The position numbers and the translations under genes are program-made. Positions 16,351 through 26,308 of a stretch of 37,827 bases of DNA are shown piece after piece. Positions within the stretch are counted from its first letter, which is position 1; each line of letters opens with the position of its first letter. Source of the stretch: CAYNUJ01 sp964573255 (GTDB lineage: Bacteria; Bacteroidota; Ignavibacteria; Ignavibacteriales; Melioribacteraceae); the NCBI GenBank assembly GCA_964573255.1, contig CAZNJB010000031.1, forward strand, positions 1 through 37,827. The letters run 5' to 3'. The notes below the pieces were generated by a model that saw nothing but the letters and a program-made list of their open reading frames with translations, did no database searches and was not told the origin of the DNA.

Positions 16351-19300
16351 TCATTGATTCGTTTATTGAAGATATCATCGCCATTCTGAATTTATCGAGT
16401 TCTACCGGTTTTTGAAATATGTGCTTAACACCAATCTCCCTGTATGTTTGTTCAATTCTACCGGTTAATTTTCTTGTGAGCACAATAAAAGAAGGTTTAA
16501 GGGATATTTCATCGGCAAGTTGAATTTGTTTGATAAAAGCATCGCCGTTCATCAGAGGCATTTTGTGTTCGGTAATGACCAATAATGGATTGATATTTTT
16601 AACTGCTTCGAAAGCGGCTTTTCCATTCGGTGCGTCTTTCACAATATATTCCGGTAAAATACTCTTGATCAACTTAGCATAAAGGATTCTATCGGTAAGC
16701 AAATCATCTACAAGTAAAATGGTTGACGAGGAAACAGGAATAGTAAAGTAAAACTCGGTTCCTTTCCCTACTTTACTCTTAACCCAAATTTTACCACTAT
16801 GTTTTTCCACAATTTCCTTAACTAAAGATAATCCCAGTCCAGTTCCTTTTTCACCGGAGGTACCCAGAGATGTAAATTTAGAATCGACTCTAAAGAGTTT
16901 TTCCATATCTTCTTTTCGAATACCTAAACCGGTATCCTTTACGCTGAATTGAACTACATGTTCGTCAGCAATCGGCACAGCATTTATGGTAATACTTCCT
17001 CCGGGATTCGTAAATTTAATAGCGTTAGATACCAAATTGTTTAACGCTTGAAGCATCAAACCTTCGTCTGCATGAATAAATATTTGTCTATCAACCTGCG
17101 AAACTAAATTAATATTTTTCTTTAATGCCGTACCGCCTAAAATGTTGACACATTTATTTGCCAATAGACTAGCATCCAATTTTTTCGGCTCAAACTTTAT
17201 CCTTCCTGTTTGCAATCTCGTCCAGTCGAGAAGTGAATTTACCAAATCGAGCATGTTCTTTGCCGATTCTTGGATGAAAGATATGTATTCAACCTGTTTA
17301 TCTTCTGGTAAATCCCTGTTATTTAGGAGTACATCCGTGTAGCCTAAAATAGAACTGAACGGTGTACGAAGATCGTGGGATATTATTGATATAAATCTGT
17401 CTTTCGATTCATTTATGTTTGCTAATTCTTCTGCAGAACGCTTGAGTTCTTCTTCGGCACGTTTGCTAAGTGTAATATCTGAAACCAAACCCACTATAGA
17501 ATTTATGTTTCCCTCTTCATCCCTATTAATATTTATTTTATTCCGCACCCATAAAATATTACCCAACTTATTTACAATACGATATTCCACTTCACCGTTT
17601 AAAACGGATGTATCCGAATAAATTTGTTTAAACTGCCGTACAGTATTCACTCTATCCTTTGGATGAATCATTTTAAACCAAAGGAATCTCTTCTCCTTCA
17701 ATTCATCTGAAGAATACCCCAGCATTCTTTCAACCGAAGCCGAATAAAACACGGCTTCTAATTTTCCGTTTTTCCTTTCAGCCATCCAAAGGAAATCGTT
17801 AATAGCATTGGTAATATTGCGGTATCTTTCCTCACTTTCTTTCAATAATTGTTCGGATAATTTACTCTGTGTTATATCTCTTACAATAAAGACTATGAAT
17901 CTTTCTTTACCGCTTGAATAAGAAGTCAAGGATGCGCTGAAAATCGGCTGTACATCTTCAATTCTTTTCCCTTTAAATTCTATTTTTGCGCTTTCCTCTT
18001 CCCCCCGTTCAATTCTTTGAATCGAGTCCGCAACTAATTTTATATCATCCTCATCACACAATTCCAGCGGGTCAACTCCAAGAACTTCCTTAATAGAACT
18101 AAACCCGAATTTTTGTGCGAACGAATCATTTGCCAGAGCAATTTTCCTATTTTCAAGAACCGAAATACCATCCATTGATGCTTCAAATACCGATCTGATA
18201 AGAAGCATATCTTTCTCAGCTTCTTTCTTTTCGGATATATCGGTCATTATTACCGAATAGTATTGGACTTCACCGTTTAAATTTCTAAACGGAGTTACAC
18301 TGGCTAATACATATATTGTTTCCCCAGATTTATTAGTAAACGGAAATTCTAGCGAAGCGCCTGAACTGCCGAATAATTTGTCTACTGCTTTTGGATTTTC
18401 TTTTAAAAATTCGGGATTGATAAAAATTTCAAAATTACTATTTAAAATCTCTTCTTCGGTATAACCGGATAAACTTATAAGGGAAGGATTTACATAATTG
18501 ATTTTTCTTTCCAACCCCACGAGCAGAATAAATTCTTTACTGGATGTAACAATATTTCTATATCTTTCTTCAGAAAATCGCAGCTCTCTTTCAATCCTTG
18601 CCCGCATTGTTTCATCGGAAGCAATACCTAAAATCGATTTCTCATTGTCAATTTCAATTTGTGCCAGCTTAACATTTACAAATTTTTCTTTTTTATTAAC
18701 TTGAATCCTTAATTCACTCTCCCACAACCCTTTTTTATCGAGCACTTCCTTTAAACTGTTAAAATACTCACTGTCAAAACCTGGGAGTATTTTTCCGATA
18801 AATTTTCCGAAGACTTCACTTCTCTTATATTCAAATATTTTCTCAGCGCCTTCGCTCCAAAAATTAATTTTCCCTTCGTTGTCTACTCCAAACACGGAAT
18901 CAATAATCGATTCCGAAACAAATTGAAATTTCTCTAATTCTTTTATTTCTTCAGCAGTATATTTCCCGGATATTTCAAGAAGCTCATCTATCGTTACAAT
19001 TATAATTTTTGAATCATCATTCTTCGAAAATAATACTACTCGAAATAGATGACTACCACCAGTTAAATTGCCTTTTATTAACTGTTCCTCCGGAAGTTTG
19101 GAGAATAAATCGACTAAATTTTTATTGAGCTCTTCATCCTGAAAAATAGAAGCAATCTTCTTCGCATTAGATTTAATGATTTCCGAATTCTTAAAATTAA
19201 TCTTTGAAGTTATAATTTCTCCCTGAGAAGAAATTATAAAAACACCTTCGTGAAAATTTTCCAAGAGGGAAACAAATTTCGTTGTTTCGTTTTTGTTCTG

Positions 19301-19672
19301 CTTTGCAAGTTTAAATAGATGATCTTCAAATACCGCAAGTCCTCCGGTAAATTTATCTTCATCGAAGAACGGAACAACTTTTAAGGTAATATTATAAATA
19401 CCCTGCTTGGTTTGTAGTGTTTTAAGAGTTAATTCAAGCGGAAGGTTTTCTTCGCTGAACGATTGCGCATCTTCAAAAAATTCGAATAAATCAGGCTCAA
19501 ACTTAATGCCGATAATCTCATCTTTCTCCGAGTAACTTAATATGCCCAAATTAAATACATTCTCATTGCAGTCTACAATATTAAATTCCTCATCAAAAAG
19601 GATTATTCCCAAAGGAAGATTGTCAAAAATTTCATTGCTGCTATTTAATGATTCAATTCTTTTTACGGCCAT
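16343..19672 (-). CDS. Multi-PAS hybrid histidine kinase with atypical receiver
   Basis: I start at the ATG at 19670-19672; a longer frame from a TTG at 19723 adds 17 residues of non-conserved sequence. The 1109-residue protein has no clear membrane helix, so it is likely a cytoplasmic sensor. About six PAS-type domains (near 20-120, 145-235, 250-360, 370-480, 490-605, 620-735) precede a HisKA domain with His766 in SHDLRTP, an ATPase domain with N-box NLVSNAIKF (Asn883), G1 DTGLGI and G2 GTGLGLSL, and a C-terminal receiver domain. The receiver keeps Asp989/Asp990 and the Lys in FQKP (1088) but has Glu1035, in ITEHKMP, where the phosphorylated Asp should be. No response-regulator gene is adjacent. 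Confidence 0.93.
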   Translation of the reverse strand: MAVKRIESLNSSNEIFDNLPLGIILFDEEFNIVDCNENVFNLGILSYSEKDEIIGIKFEPDLFEFFEDAQSFSEENLPLELTLKTLQTKQGIYNITLKVVPFFDEDKFTGGLAVFEDHLFKLAKQNKNETTKFVSLLENFHEGVFIISSQGEIITSKINFKNSEIIKSNAKKIASIFQDEELNKNLVDLFSKLPEEQLIKGNLTGGSHLFRVVLFSKNDDSKIIIVTIDELLEISGKYTAEEIKELEKFQFVSESIIDSVFGVDNEGKINFWSEGAEKIFEYKRSEVFGKFIGKILPGFDSEYFNSLKEVLDKKGLWESELRIQVNKKEKFVNVKLAQIEIDNEKSILGIASDETMRARIERELRFSEERYRNIVTSSKEFILLVGLERKINYVNPSLISLSGYTEEEILNSNFEIFINPEFLKENPKAVDKLFGSSGASLEFPFTNKSGETIYVLASVTPFRNLNGEVQYYSVIMTDISEKKEAEKDMLLIRSVFEASMDGISVLENRKIALANDSFAQKFGFSSIKEVLGVDPLELCDEDDIKLVADSIQRIERGEEESAKIEFKGKRIEDVQPIFSASLTSYSSGKERFIVFIVRDITQSKLSEQLLKESEERYRNITNAINDFLWMAERKNGKLEAVFYSASVERMLGYSSDELKEKRFLWFKMIHPKDRVNTVRQFKQIYSDTSVLNGEVEYRIVNKLGNILWVRNKININRDEEGNINSIVGLVSDITLSKRAEEELKRSAEELANINESKDRFISIISHDLRTPFSSILGYTDVLLNNRDLPEDKQVEYISFIQESAKNMLDLVNSLLDWTRLQTGRIKFEPKKLDASLLANKCVNILGGTALKKNINLVSQVDRQIFIHADEGLMLQALNNLVSNAIKFTNPGGSITINAVPIADEHVVQFSVKDTGLGIRKEDMEKLFRVDSKFTSLGTSGEKGTGLGLSLVKEIVEKHSGKIWVKSKVGKGTEFYFTIPVSSSTILLVDDLLTDRILYAKLIKSILPEYIVKDAPNGKAAFEAVKNINPLLVITEHKMPLMNGDAFIKQIQLADEISLKPSFIVLTRKLTGRIEQTYREIGVKHIFQKPVELDKFRMAMISSINESMTN

Positions 19673-19915
19673 CAATTTACTCAAAGAAAAAATATGGGAA
19701 ATAATATATGAATAATAGAGCAAAATATAAAAAAATTAGGTTAACATTCCTTAATCTAATTTCATTAATAAAATGCATTGAGCGGCGCTTTTTTGGATGA
19801 ACATAAAAAAATGTCCCCCGGAAAGAATAATAATGAAAAACATTAAGGCAATATTTTTTACTTTTGTATATATAGATAATTACAATTTATCAGAAAAATC
19901 GACAAGGAGAAAAGT

Positions 19916-21532
19916 ATGGCCAACCTCAATTTAGAACAATACGGGTTGAAAGACGTTCAGGAAATTTATCACAATCTTTCTTATGAAGAGTTGTTCAAGC
20001 ATGAAACCGCTCCGGAATTGGAAGGATTCGAAAAGGGCGTAGTAACTGAATTCGGCGCCGTAACAGTAGACACCGGAATTTTTACCGGTCGTTCCCCTAA
20101 AGACAAATATATTGTTGAAGAGGATGAGAACAAAGACAATATTTGGTGGGCTGGTCCTAACAGAAAGGGTTCCGACAACAAACCCATTTCCGAAGAATTA
20201 TGGAAAGAATTGTATGAAAATTCAGTTCAACAATTAAGCGGGAAAAAAGTTTATGTAACAGATGGATATGCAGGGGCAAATGAAGATACGCGATTAAAAG
20301 TTAGATTTATTACAGAAGTCGCTTGGCAGTCGCATTTTGTAAAAAACATGTTTATTAGACCTTCGGAAGAGGAATTAGAAGATTTCGAACCTGACTTTGT
20401 AGTATTAAATGCTTGCAAAACAACTTATCCCAAATGGAAAGAAAAAGGGATGAATAGCGAAGTTTATGTAGCATTCAACTTAGCTGAAAAAAGAGCCGTT
20501 ATCGGTGGAACCTGGTATGGCGGCGAAATGAAAAAAGGTATTTTCTCGATAATGAATTACTACTTACCTCTGAAAGGAATTGCTTCGATGCACTGCTCTG
20601 CCAATATGGGCAAAGACGGTGATACGGCAATATTCTTCGGTCTTTCGGGTACAGGTAAAACAACTTTATCTACCGATCCCAAACGTGCTTTAATCGGAGA
20701 TGACGAACACGGTTGGGACGACGAAGGTGTATTCAACTTCGAAGGCGGTTGCTATGCTAAAGTAATTGATTTAAATCCGGAAAAAGAACCGGATATTTAC
20801 GGCGCAATCAAAAGAGATGCTTTACTTGAAAACGTAGTTTACGATGAAAATGGTAAAGTCGATTTTTCGGATGCATCCAAAACACAAAACACTCGCGTTT
20901 CTTACCCGATTTATCATATTGAAAATATTGTTAAACCCGTTTCCAAAGGAGGTCACGCAAAGAACGTTATTTTCTTAACTGCAGATGCATTCGGAGTTTT
21001 ACCTCCGGTTTCCAAACTTTCCATGGATCAAACAAAATACTATTTCTTGAGTGGTTATACAGCTAAAGTAGCCGGAACGGAAAGAGGAATAAAAGAACCC
21101 GTACCGACTTTCTCAGCTGCATTCGGAGCTGCGTTCTTACTCCTTCATCCAACCAAATACGCTGAAGAATTAGTGAAGAAAATGGAACAACACGGTTCTG
21201 TGGCTTGGCTTGTTAATACCGGCTGGATTGGCGGTCCATACGGTGTTGGTAAGAGAATTGATATTGTTCCAACCAGAAGAATTATTGATGCAATATTAAA
21301 CGGCGACTTAAATAATGTTGAATACGAAACATTACCTTTCTTTAATTTACAAATTCCAAAAGAAGCTCCCGGAGTTGACAGCAACTTGTTGAATCCGCGT
21401 AATCTTTGGGAAGATAAGGAAGCATACGACAGACAAGCAAAAATGCTTGCTCAAAAATTCATTGAGAATTTTGAAAATTACACCGATAACGAGGAAGGTA
21501 AAGCTTTGGTCGCTGCAGGACCTCAGTTATAA
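19916..21532 (+). CDS. pckA: Phosphoenolpyruvate carboxykinase (ATP)
   Basis: The 538-residue enzyme makes phosphoenolpyruvate from oxaloacetate with ATP, opening gluconeogenesis. Signatures are GRSPKDKYIV (58-67), YGGEMKKG (201-208) with the metal-binding Lys, the kinase P-loop GLSGTGKTT (242-250), LIGDDEHGWDDEG with the metal-binding Asp, and the adenine-binding region near residue 440. It is the ATP type, not the GTP type. AAGGAG lies 8 bases before the start. The 175-bp upstream region has no exact promoter match; a strong terminator follows. It is a single-gene unit fitting growth on fatty acids, whose degradation genes lie about 7 kb away. Confidence 0.98.
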   Translation: MANLNLEQYGLKDVQEIYHNLSYEELFKHETAPELEGFEKGVVTEFGAVTVDTGIFTGRSPKDKYIVEEDENKDNIWWAGPNRKGSDNKPISEELWKELYENSVQQLSGKKVYVTDGYAGANEDTRLKVRFITEVAWQSHFVKNMFIRPSEEELEDFEPDFVVLNACKTTYPKWKEKGMNSEVYVAFNLAEKRAVIGGTWYGGEMKKGIFSIMNYYLPLKGIASMHCSANMGKDGDTAIFFGLSGTGKTTLSTDPKRALIGDDEHGWDDEGVFNFEGGCYAKVIDLNPEKEPDIYGAIKRDALLENVVYDENGKVDFSDASKTQNTRVSYPIYHIENIVKPVSKGGHAKNVIFLTADAFGVLPPVSKLSMDQTKYYFLSGYTAKVAGTERGIKEPVPTFSAAFGAAFLLLHPTKYAEELVKKMEQHGSVAWLVNTGWIGGPYGVGKRIDIVPTRRIIDAILNGDLNNVEYETLPFFNLQIPKEAPGVDSNLLNPRNLWEDKEAYDRQAKMLAQKFIENFENYTDNEEGKALVAAGPQL

Positions 21533-21553
21533 TAATTCCTTTGAATTAAATTT

Positions 21554-21586
21554 AGCCCATACTTACTGTATGGGCTTTTTATTTTT
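21554..21586 (+). terminator. Intrinsic terminator after pckA
   Basis: A perfect 9-bp stem AGCCCATAC/GTATGGGCT with loop TTACT is followed by TTTTATTTTT. It lies between the convergent pckA and waaA and could serve both, though the T run is better on the plus strand. Confidence 0.9.
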
Positions 21587-21610
21587 AAACAAAATCTCCT
21601 GAAATAAATA

Positions 21611-22885
21611 CTAAAAAATGTTATTTATTTCATCCAATATCTTCTCCGTAGCGCCGGTATTGGATTTAACATAATCACCGGCAATACGCCCTAAATTCTT
21701 TCTTTGCTCACTATTGGATGTTAATTTACGAAGGACTCTGTAAGCTTGTTTTTTGTTGCGAACCACAAAACCGGCACTGAGTTCGACCAGCTTTTTCGCT
21801 TCTTGAGAATTGTCTATTTTCGGTCCGAAAATTATTGGTATTCCGTAAACCGCCGGTTCTAATACATTATGAATTCCCTGCTTGAAACTTCCTCCGACAT
21901 ATGCCAAATCCGCGTAATAGTATAATGTTAATAAAATTCCTATTGAATCGATTATTATTATTCTTTCCCCATTGTAATTATTCATAAATGAGAATCGAAT
22001 TGTCTTTTCAGTTTTCGCAAAAGTATTTTCTATTTTCTCCAAATGAATTACAGTCGGCTCGTGCGGAGCAACAATCATAACAAAATTTGGGTCATATTTC
22101 AGCAACTTTTCTACTGCAGGGAAAACAACCTCTTCATCGCTTTCCCAAGAACTGCCGAAAACAAATACCGTCTTACCATCGAAAAAATTTTCGCGGAATA
22201 ATTTTTTCTCTCTTGCCTGCAAACTCTTCTGATACACCCTGTCGAATCGTGTATCCCCTACTACTTTTAGTTGCTCGTCGCTAATATCGAAAGCTTTAAA
22301 ATTCTTTTTATCCTCTTCCGAAACGCATAAGATTTTAGTAATATTTTTATATAGCGATTTATGAAAACCTTTTGCAACAGGCAATTTTCTACGGGTATTT
22401 TCGCGCATAGTTGCATCAACTATAAACGACGGAATTTTTCTTTTTTTTAATTCCCAAATTACATTCGGCCAGATGTCGTAGCGCATAAATACAGCCAATG
22501 CCGGACGAACTAAATTCAGAAATCTCTGCACTCGTAAGGGAGTATCTAACGGTATATATGAGATAATATCCGCATAAGGATAGTGGAGAGAATTATCATA
22601 GCCAGAAGGTGAAAAAAAGGTTACAACAATAAAATAATTTCTTTCTTCCTTTATTCTCTGAATTATCGGCTTTGCCTGCTCAAATTCACCCATAGAAGAT
22701 GAATGGAACCAAATAATTTTATTCCTCTTTTCCTGTCCCGCTAAATTGATAATTAAATTCTCAAATAATTTTCTCCTATCCTTCATCCCTTTTCTGATCT
22801 TTCTACTGAAAGGATAGACTAAATAAGCCATCGCCATTATAAGCGGGAACACAATATAATTATATAAAAGGAAATAAATTTTCAT
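21611..22885 (-). CDS. waaA: 3-deoxy-D-manno-octulosonic acid (Kdo) transferase
   Basis: The 424-residue GT-B glycosyltransferase adds Kdo to lipid A precursor at the cytoplasmic face of the inner membrane. The first 25 residues form a membrane anchor. The N-terminal domain has the family segment WFHSSSMGEFEQAKPII, with the acceptor-binding Glu. The C-terminal domain has AYVGGSFKQGIHNVLEPA and GPKIDN, the CMP-Kdo site. Length is normal for WaaA. It overlaps the upstream GT9 gene by 4 bp, so LPS core assembly is co-expressed. Mono- versus bifunctional activity cannot be told from sequence. Confidence 0.94.
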   Translation of the reverse strand: MKIYFLLYNYIVFPLIMAMAYLVYPFSRKIRKGMKDRRKLFENLIINLAGQEKRNKIIWFHSSSMGEFEQAKPIIQRIKEERNYFIVVTFFSPSGYDNSLHYPYADIISYIPLDTPLRVQRFLNLVRPALAVFMRYDIWPNVIWELKKRKIPSFIVDATMRENTRRKLPVAKGFHKSLYKNITKILCVSEEDKKNFKAFDISDEQLKVVGDTRFDRVYQKSLQAREKKLFRENFFDGKTVFVFGSSWESDEEVVFPAVEKLLKYDPNFVMIVAPHEPTVIHLEKIENTFAKTEKTIRFSFMNNYNGERIIIIDSIGILLTLYYYADLAYVGGSFKQGIHNVLEPAVYGIPIIFGPKIDNSQEAKKLVELSAGFVVRNKKQAYRVLRKLTSNSEQRKNLGRIAGDYVKSNTGATEKILDEINNIF

Positions 22886-23865
22886 ATCACACTTTCGTAA
22901 AAACTTTTGAAATTATCAAATAAAAATTCTGGTGTTAAAGAACGCATACAATTAAAATGTCCCTTTGGACAACTTGATTTACCGATGTGACTGCAAGGAC
23001 GGCATGTTACTTCATTATTTTCTAGCACTAAATTTTTAGTGCCATAAGGAGAAAAACCAAATTCTTTTACCGTTGAACCGAATATTGCTATAACCGGTAA
23101 TTTTAAGGCCGTTGCAGTATGCATTAATCCCGAATCGTTGCATACAAGCAACTTGCACTTTTTCATATCTGCTGCGGTTTTAAACAAATCATTATCATTC
23201 GATAGATCTATTACACCATTTACCGAAGATGCTATTTCAGCGCAAACTTCCCTATCGGAAGACCCACCGAATAATACAGGAGTAAACCCTTTGCTCAATA
23301 GTAATTCCGCAAATCTCTTTTGATAATCGATTGGATATTGCTTTGTAAAATGCTGTGAACCGGGACAAATACCAATATATTGTTTACCGTCATTTAGATT
23401 GCTCGAAATATTTTCCGGCAAAAATAGCTCCAAGCCCTTTCCGTCCAATTTCAAACCGTTTAATGCGCTTGCATATCTTTCCGGAATGGAAACGACAGGC
23501 AGTAATCTATTAATCTTAAATTTAACGAGTAAAAATTTTCTTATGGAAGGTTTCTGAAATCTTGCCGTTTCTACTTTCAGTATTTGGGATATTTTTCTGC
23601 TCCTAAAATTATTGTGCAGATCCAATATTAAATCATACTTTCGTTCTTGTAGTTTCGAATAAAAATCGGGTTCATCAACATAAATATATTTGTTCGATAA
23701 ATGAGGATTGTATTTAACAGCATCGATGAATTGTTCTTTACAAACAAAATCAATTTCCGATCCGGGATATTTGATTTTTAACGCCCTTATTACCGGTGTA
23801 GTAAGTAAAATATCCCCAAGCGAACTTAATCTAACTATCAGTATTTTTTTATAATTCTGCTGCAT
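22882..23865 (-). CDS. GT9-family (heptosyltransferase-like) glycosyltransferase
   Basis: The 327-residue enzyme belongs to glycosyltransferase family 9. It shows the start motif KILIVRLSSLGDILLTTPVIRAL, a central GICPGSQHFTKQYP, and CNDSGLMHTATALKLPVIAIFGST, which binds the sugar nucleotide. Four Cys near residues 290-310 (CRPCSHIGKSSC) resemble those of many GT9 proteins. Its place directly upstream of waaA with a 4-bp overlap points to LPS inner-core heptose or a related sugar transfer. The exact acceptor is not certain, so I give no symbol. Confidence 0.88.
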   Translation of the reverse strand: MQQNYKKILIVRLSSLGDILLTTPVIRALKIKYPGSEIDFVCKEQFIDAVKYNPHLSNKYIYVDEPDFYSKLQERKYDLILDLHNNFRSRKISQILKVETARFQKPSIRKFLLVKFKINRLLPVVSIPERYASALNGLKLDGKGLELFLPENISSNLNDGKQYIGICPGSQHFTKQYPIDYQKRFAELLLSKGFTPVLFGGSSDREVCAEIASSVNGVIDLSNDNDLFKTAADMKKCKLLVCNDSGLMHTATALKLPVIAIFGSTVKEFGFSPYGTKNLVLENNEVTCRPCSHIGKSSCPKGHFNCMRSLTPEFLFDNFKSFYESVI

Positions 23866-23975
23866 ATGCTATAAAATCGAACTATGAAATTTAAATATTA
23901 AATTGCTTAGCGCCTAAATTTTATGTAAATACTCCGAAATTATTTGCTGACTTTTAGATAATACCCGTATATATA

Positions 23976-24007
23976 TTTGGGTAAATACGTCCACTTAATT
24001 ATTTTTG
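23976..24007 (+). promoter_or_regulatory. Bacteroidota-type promoter of the 90-aa gene
   Basis: TTTG (23976-23979), exactly 20 bp, then TATTTTTG (24000-24007), a full match to the consensus. The predicted leader is about 20 nt and contains GGAGAG before the ATG. Confidence 0.6.
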
Positions 24008-24030
24008 TGTAATAATTTTTTGGAGAGTTT

Positions 24031-24303
24031 ATGACAACGTTGAATGCATCACAAGTTCAGCCTGCAGATCCAAAATCTGTGGAAAAACAAGTTTATAGTA
24101 TTGTTGAGAGATATAAAGAATATTTACCGATTGAGAATGATAGAAACAGACTTGCATTTACATTAGTGAAATATCTGACCGAGAATGGGGATGCGCCTGC
24201 GATTGTAGTTAAAGTGAATAAATTGACTCTTGAAGGTATGACCGAATCCGAATTGGCAACAAAATTGGAAGAGGACTTAAAAAGCGTAGAATTACCCGAT
24301 TAA
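24031..24303 (+). CDS. Hypothetical soluble protein (90 aa)
   Basis: I do not recognise a family. The 90-residue product is charged and acidic, with two amphipathic helices (about 15-30 and 75-85) and a short beta segment, and no signal or membrane helix. It is supported as a real gene by a full-match promoter, a good ribosome site (GGAGAG) and normal codon use. Its 3' end overlaps rlmB on the other strand by 12 bp. Nothing around it points to its role. Confidence 0.75.
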   Translation: MTTLNASQVQPADPKSVEKQVYSIVERYKEYLPIENDRNRLAFTLVKYLTENGDAPAIVVKVNKLTLEGMTESELATKLEEDLKSVELPD

Positions 24304-25032
24304 TTTATTTTTTCTCTGTTTAACAATTTCGTATAACATTATTCCCGTGCTGACAGAAACGTTCAAACTTTGAACCTTACCAAGCATTGGAATTTTCACT
24401 AAAAAGTCACACTTGCTCTCGATTGAAGGGCGCATACCTTTCCCTTCGTTTCCGAGAACTACTGCAGTCGGCATATCGTATTTGATTTCATCATAAAATT
24501 TATCCCCTTTTAACGATGTACCAACAATCCAAAAACCTTCTGATTTGAGTAATTCCATTACCTGAGATAATTTATGAACTCTGCAAATTTTCAGATGATT
24601 TACTGCACCGGCAGAAGTTTTTTCAACAACATCGGTAAATGAAACGCTTTTATGAACCGTAGAAAAAACCGCATTCACTCCGGCTGCATCTGCGGTTCTT
24701 AATATTGCTCCCAAATTGTGAGGATCTTGAATCGAATCCAGCAGTAGAACCAATGGTAGTTCAACTTTACTCAATTCGTTAAAAATTTCATCGATGGAAT
24801 AAAACCTAAGATCCGAGGCTATAGCTATTACGCCTTGACTATTACTTCCCTTTTCCAGTTCGGTAAATTTATGAGCCGAAAGTCTGGTAACATTTATTCC
24901 CCTCTTCTTTGCCGCAACTATTATTGCATCAATAATTTTCCCGTGTTGATTGAATGCGATGTAAACTCTATCGACAGTTACATTTTTATTCAACGCTTCT
25001 AATACCGGTTTTCTGCCAATTATTCTTTTCAC
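24292..25032 (-). CDS. rlmB: 23S rRNA (guanosine-2'-O-)-methyltransferase RlmB
   Basis: This 246-residue SPOUT-fold enzyme methylates the 2'-hydroxyl of a guanosine in 23S rRNA with S-adenosylmethionine. N-terminal substrate-binding domain (1-75) is followed by the methyltransferase core with LLDSIQDPHNLGAILRTADA, VLGNEGKGMRPS and MLGKVQSLNVSVSTGIMLYE, the three TrmH-family motifs that build the knot. It lies 15 bp after hisS in a ptsN-hisS-rlmB run. TrmH-family proteins are hard to separate by sequence alone, but length and motifs fit RlmB. Confidence 0.93.
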   Translation of the reverse strand: MKRIIGRKPVLEALNKNVTVDRVYIAFNQHGKIIDAIIVAAKKRGINVTRLSAHKFTELEKGSNSQGVIAIASDLRFYSIDEIFNELSKVELPLVLLLDSIQDPHNLGAILRTADAAGVNAVFSTVHKSVSFTDVVEKTSAGAVNHLKICRVHKLSQVMELLKSEGFWIVGTSLKGDKFYDEIKYDMPTAVVLGNEGKGMRPSIESKCDFLVKIPMLGKVQSLNVSVSTGIMLYEIVKQRKNKLIG

Positions 25033-25047
25033 ATTCCCACCGGAAAA

Positions 25048-26295
25048 TTAAAATTTATACTCGGAAATTTTTTCGAGCGGAATTTCTTGCTGCTGACCAT
25101 CATCCATATTTTTAAGAACACACATACCTTTCGTGTATTCCTCGCCGCCGATCATTAAAACATATTTGGCTTTTAATCTGTTTGCTTCTCTCATCTGGGC
25201 TTTAACACTTCTGTTAAGATAATCTAATTCCACAATTTTCCCGGAGCGTCTTAATTGCAGGGCAAGACTATAAGCTTCTTTAGATAATTCCTTATCCAAT
25301 CTGACAACGTAAATATCAATCGGAAGGATATCCTCTTTCAATAATCCTTCGTTTTCGCAAGCCAATAAAATTCTTTCCATTCCCGCTGCAAATCCAACTC
25401 CGGCTGTACTGCTGCCGCCCAGTTGTTCAATAAGCAGGTCATACCTTCCACCCCCACATAGTGCGCTCTGTGAACCAACGCTTCCGCTAACTATTTCAAA
25501 TGTTGTATTAGTATAATAATCTAAACCGCGCACCAATTTCGGGTCAATCTCATATTGAATTCCTGCTGCTTCAAGAATACTTTTAACGGCTTCGAAATGT
25601 TCAAGGCTCTCATTATCGAGATGATCAATCAACAGCGGAGCCTCTGCAACTATTTTTTGATCGCCTTCATCCTTGCTGTCAAATATTCGAAGAATGTTTG
25701 TCGTAAATCTTTTTTGGCTCTCTTCGGAAAGAGAATCAAAATGAGGTTGCAAATATTCCCTTAGCAATTCTTTATATTTTTCCCTCGAAGTCGGAACTCC
25801 CAATGAGTTTATTTTAATATTCAAATTCTTTAAACCGAGATTACTCAGAATTTCATAAGCGAGAATAATCATCTCAGCATCGAGCGAAGGATCTTTACTC
25901 CCTATTGCTTCAGCCCCGAACTGATGAAATTGTCTAAACCTGCCTGCTTGCGGGCGTTCCTGCCTGAACATCGGCGAGATATAATACAATTTATTCAAAT
26001 TATATTTTTTACCGAGTGAATGCTCGATGAATGCTCTTACAACCGCAGCGGTCATTTCAGGTTTAAGCGTCAAACTTGTATCGCTTCTATCTTTGAATGT
26101 ATACATTTCTTTCGATACAATGTCGGTCGCTTCGCCTATGCCCCTTGCAAATAAACGTGTTTCTTCAAATATGGGAGTTCTTATTTCGGTATAATGAAAT
26201 GAATGCATAACCTCACGAACAAGTTTTTCGAGGTTATGCCATTTATTTATATCATCGTATAAAACATCTTTTGTACCGGTAATTGCCTTAATCAT
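25048..26295 (-). CDS. hisS: Histidyl-tRNA synthetase
   Basis: The 415-residue class II synthetase charges tRNA-His. Class II motif 2 is RQERPQAGRFRQFHQFGAEAIG, the histidine-specific motif LVRGLDYYTNTTFE is present, and motif 3 has GFAAGMERIL. The C-terminal 90 residues form the anticodon-binding domain. It lies 13 bp downstream of the ptsN gene and 15 bp upstream of rlmB, forming a translation-related operon headed by a PTS-type regulator. Confidence 0.97.
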   Translation of the reverse strand: MIKAITGTKDVLYDDINKWHNLEKLVREVMHSFHYTEIRTPIFEETRLFARGIGEATDIVSKEMYTFKDRSDTSLTLKPEMTAAVVRAFIEHSLGKKYNLNKLYYISPMFRQERPQAGRFRQFHQFGAEAIGSKDPSLDAEMIILAYEILSNLGLKNLNIKINSLGVPTSREKYKELLREYLQPHFDSLSEESQKRFTTNILRIFDSKDEGDQKIVAEAPLLIDHLDNESLEHFEAVKSILEAAGIQYEIDPKLVRGLDYYTNTTFEIVSGSVGSQSALCGGGRYDLLIEQLGGSSTAGVGFAAGMERILLACENEGLLKEDILPIDIYVVRLDKELSKEAYSLALQLRRSGKIVELDYLNRSVKAQMREANRLKAKYVLMIGGEEYTKGMCVLKNMDDGQQQEIPLEKISEYKF

Positions 26296-26308
26296 AAAAT
26301 CTTCTCAA

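Noticed and set aside
19673..19723. TTG-started extension of the hybrid kinase
   Set aside because: The 17 added residues are unlike a PAS lead-in, and the ATG at 19670-19672 directly precedes the conserved region.
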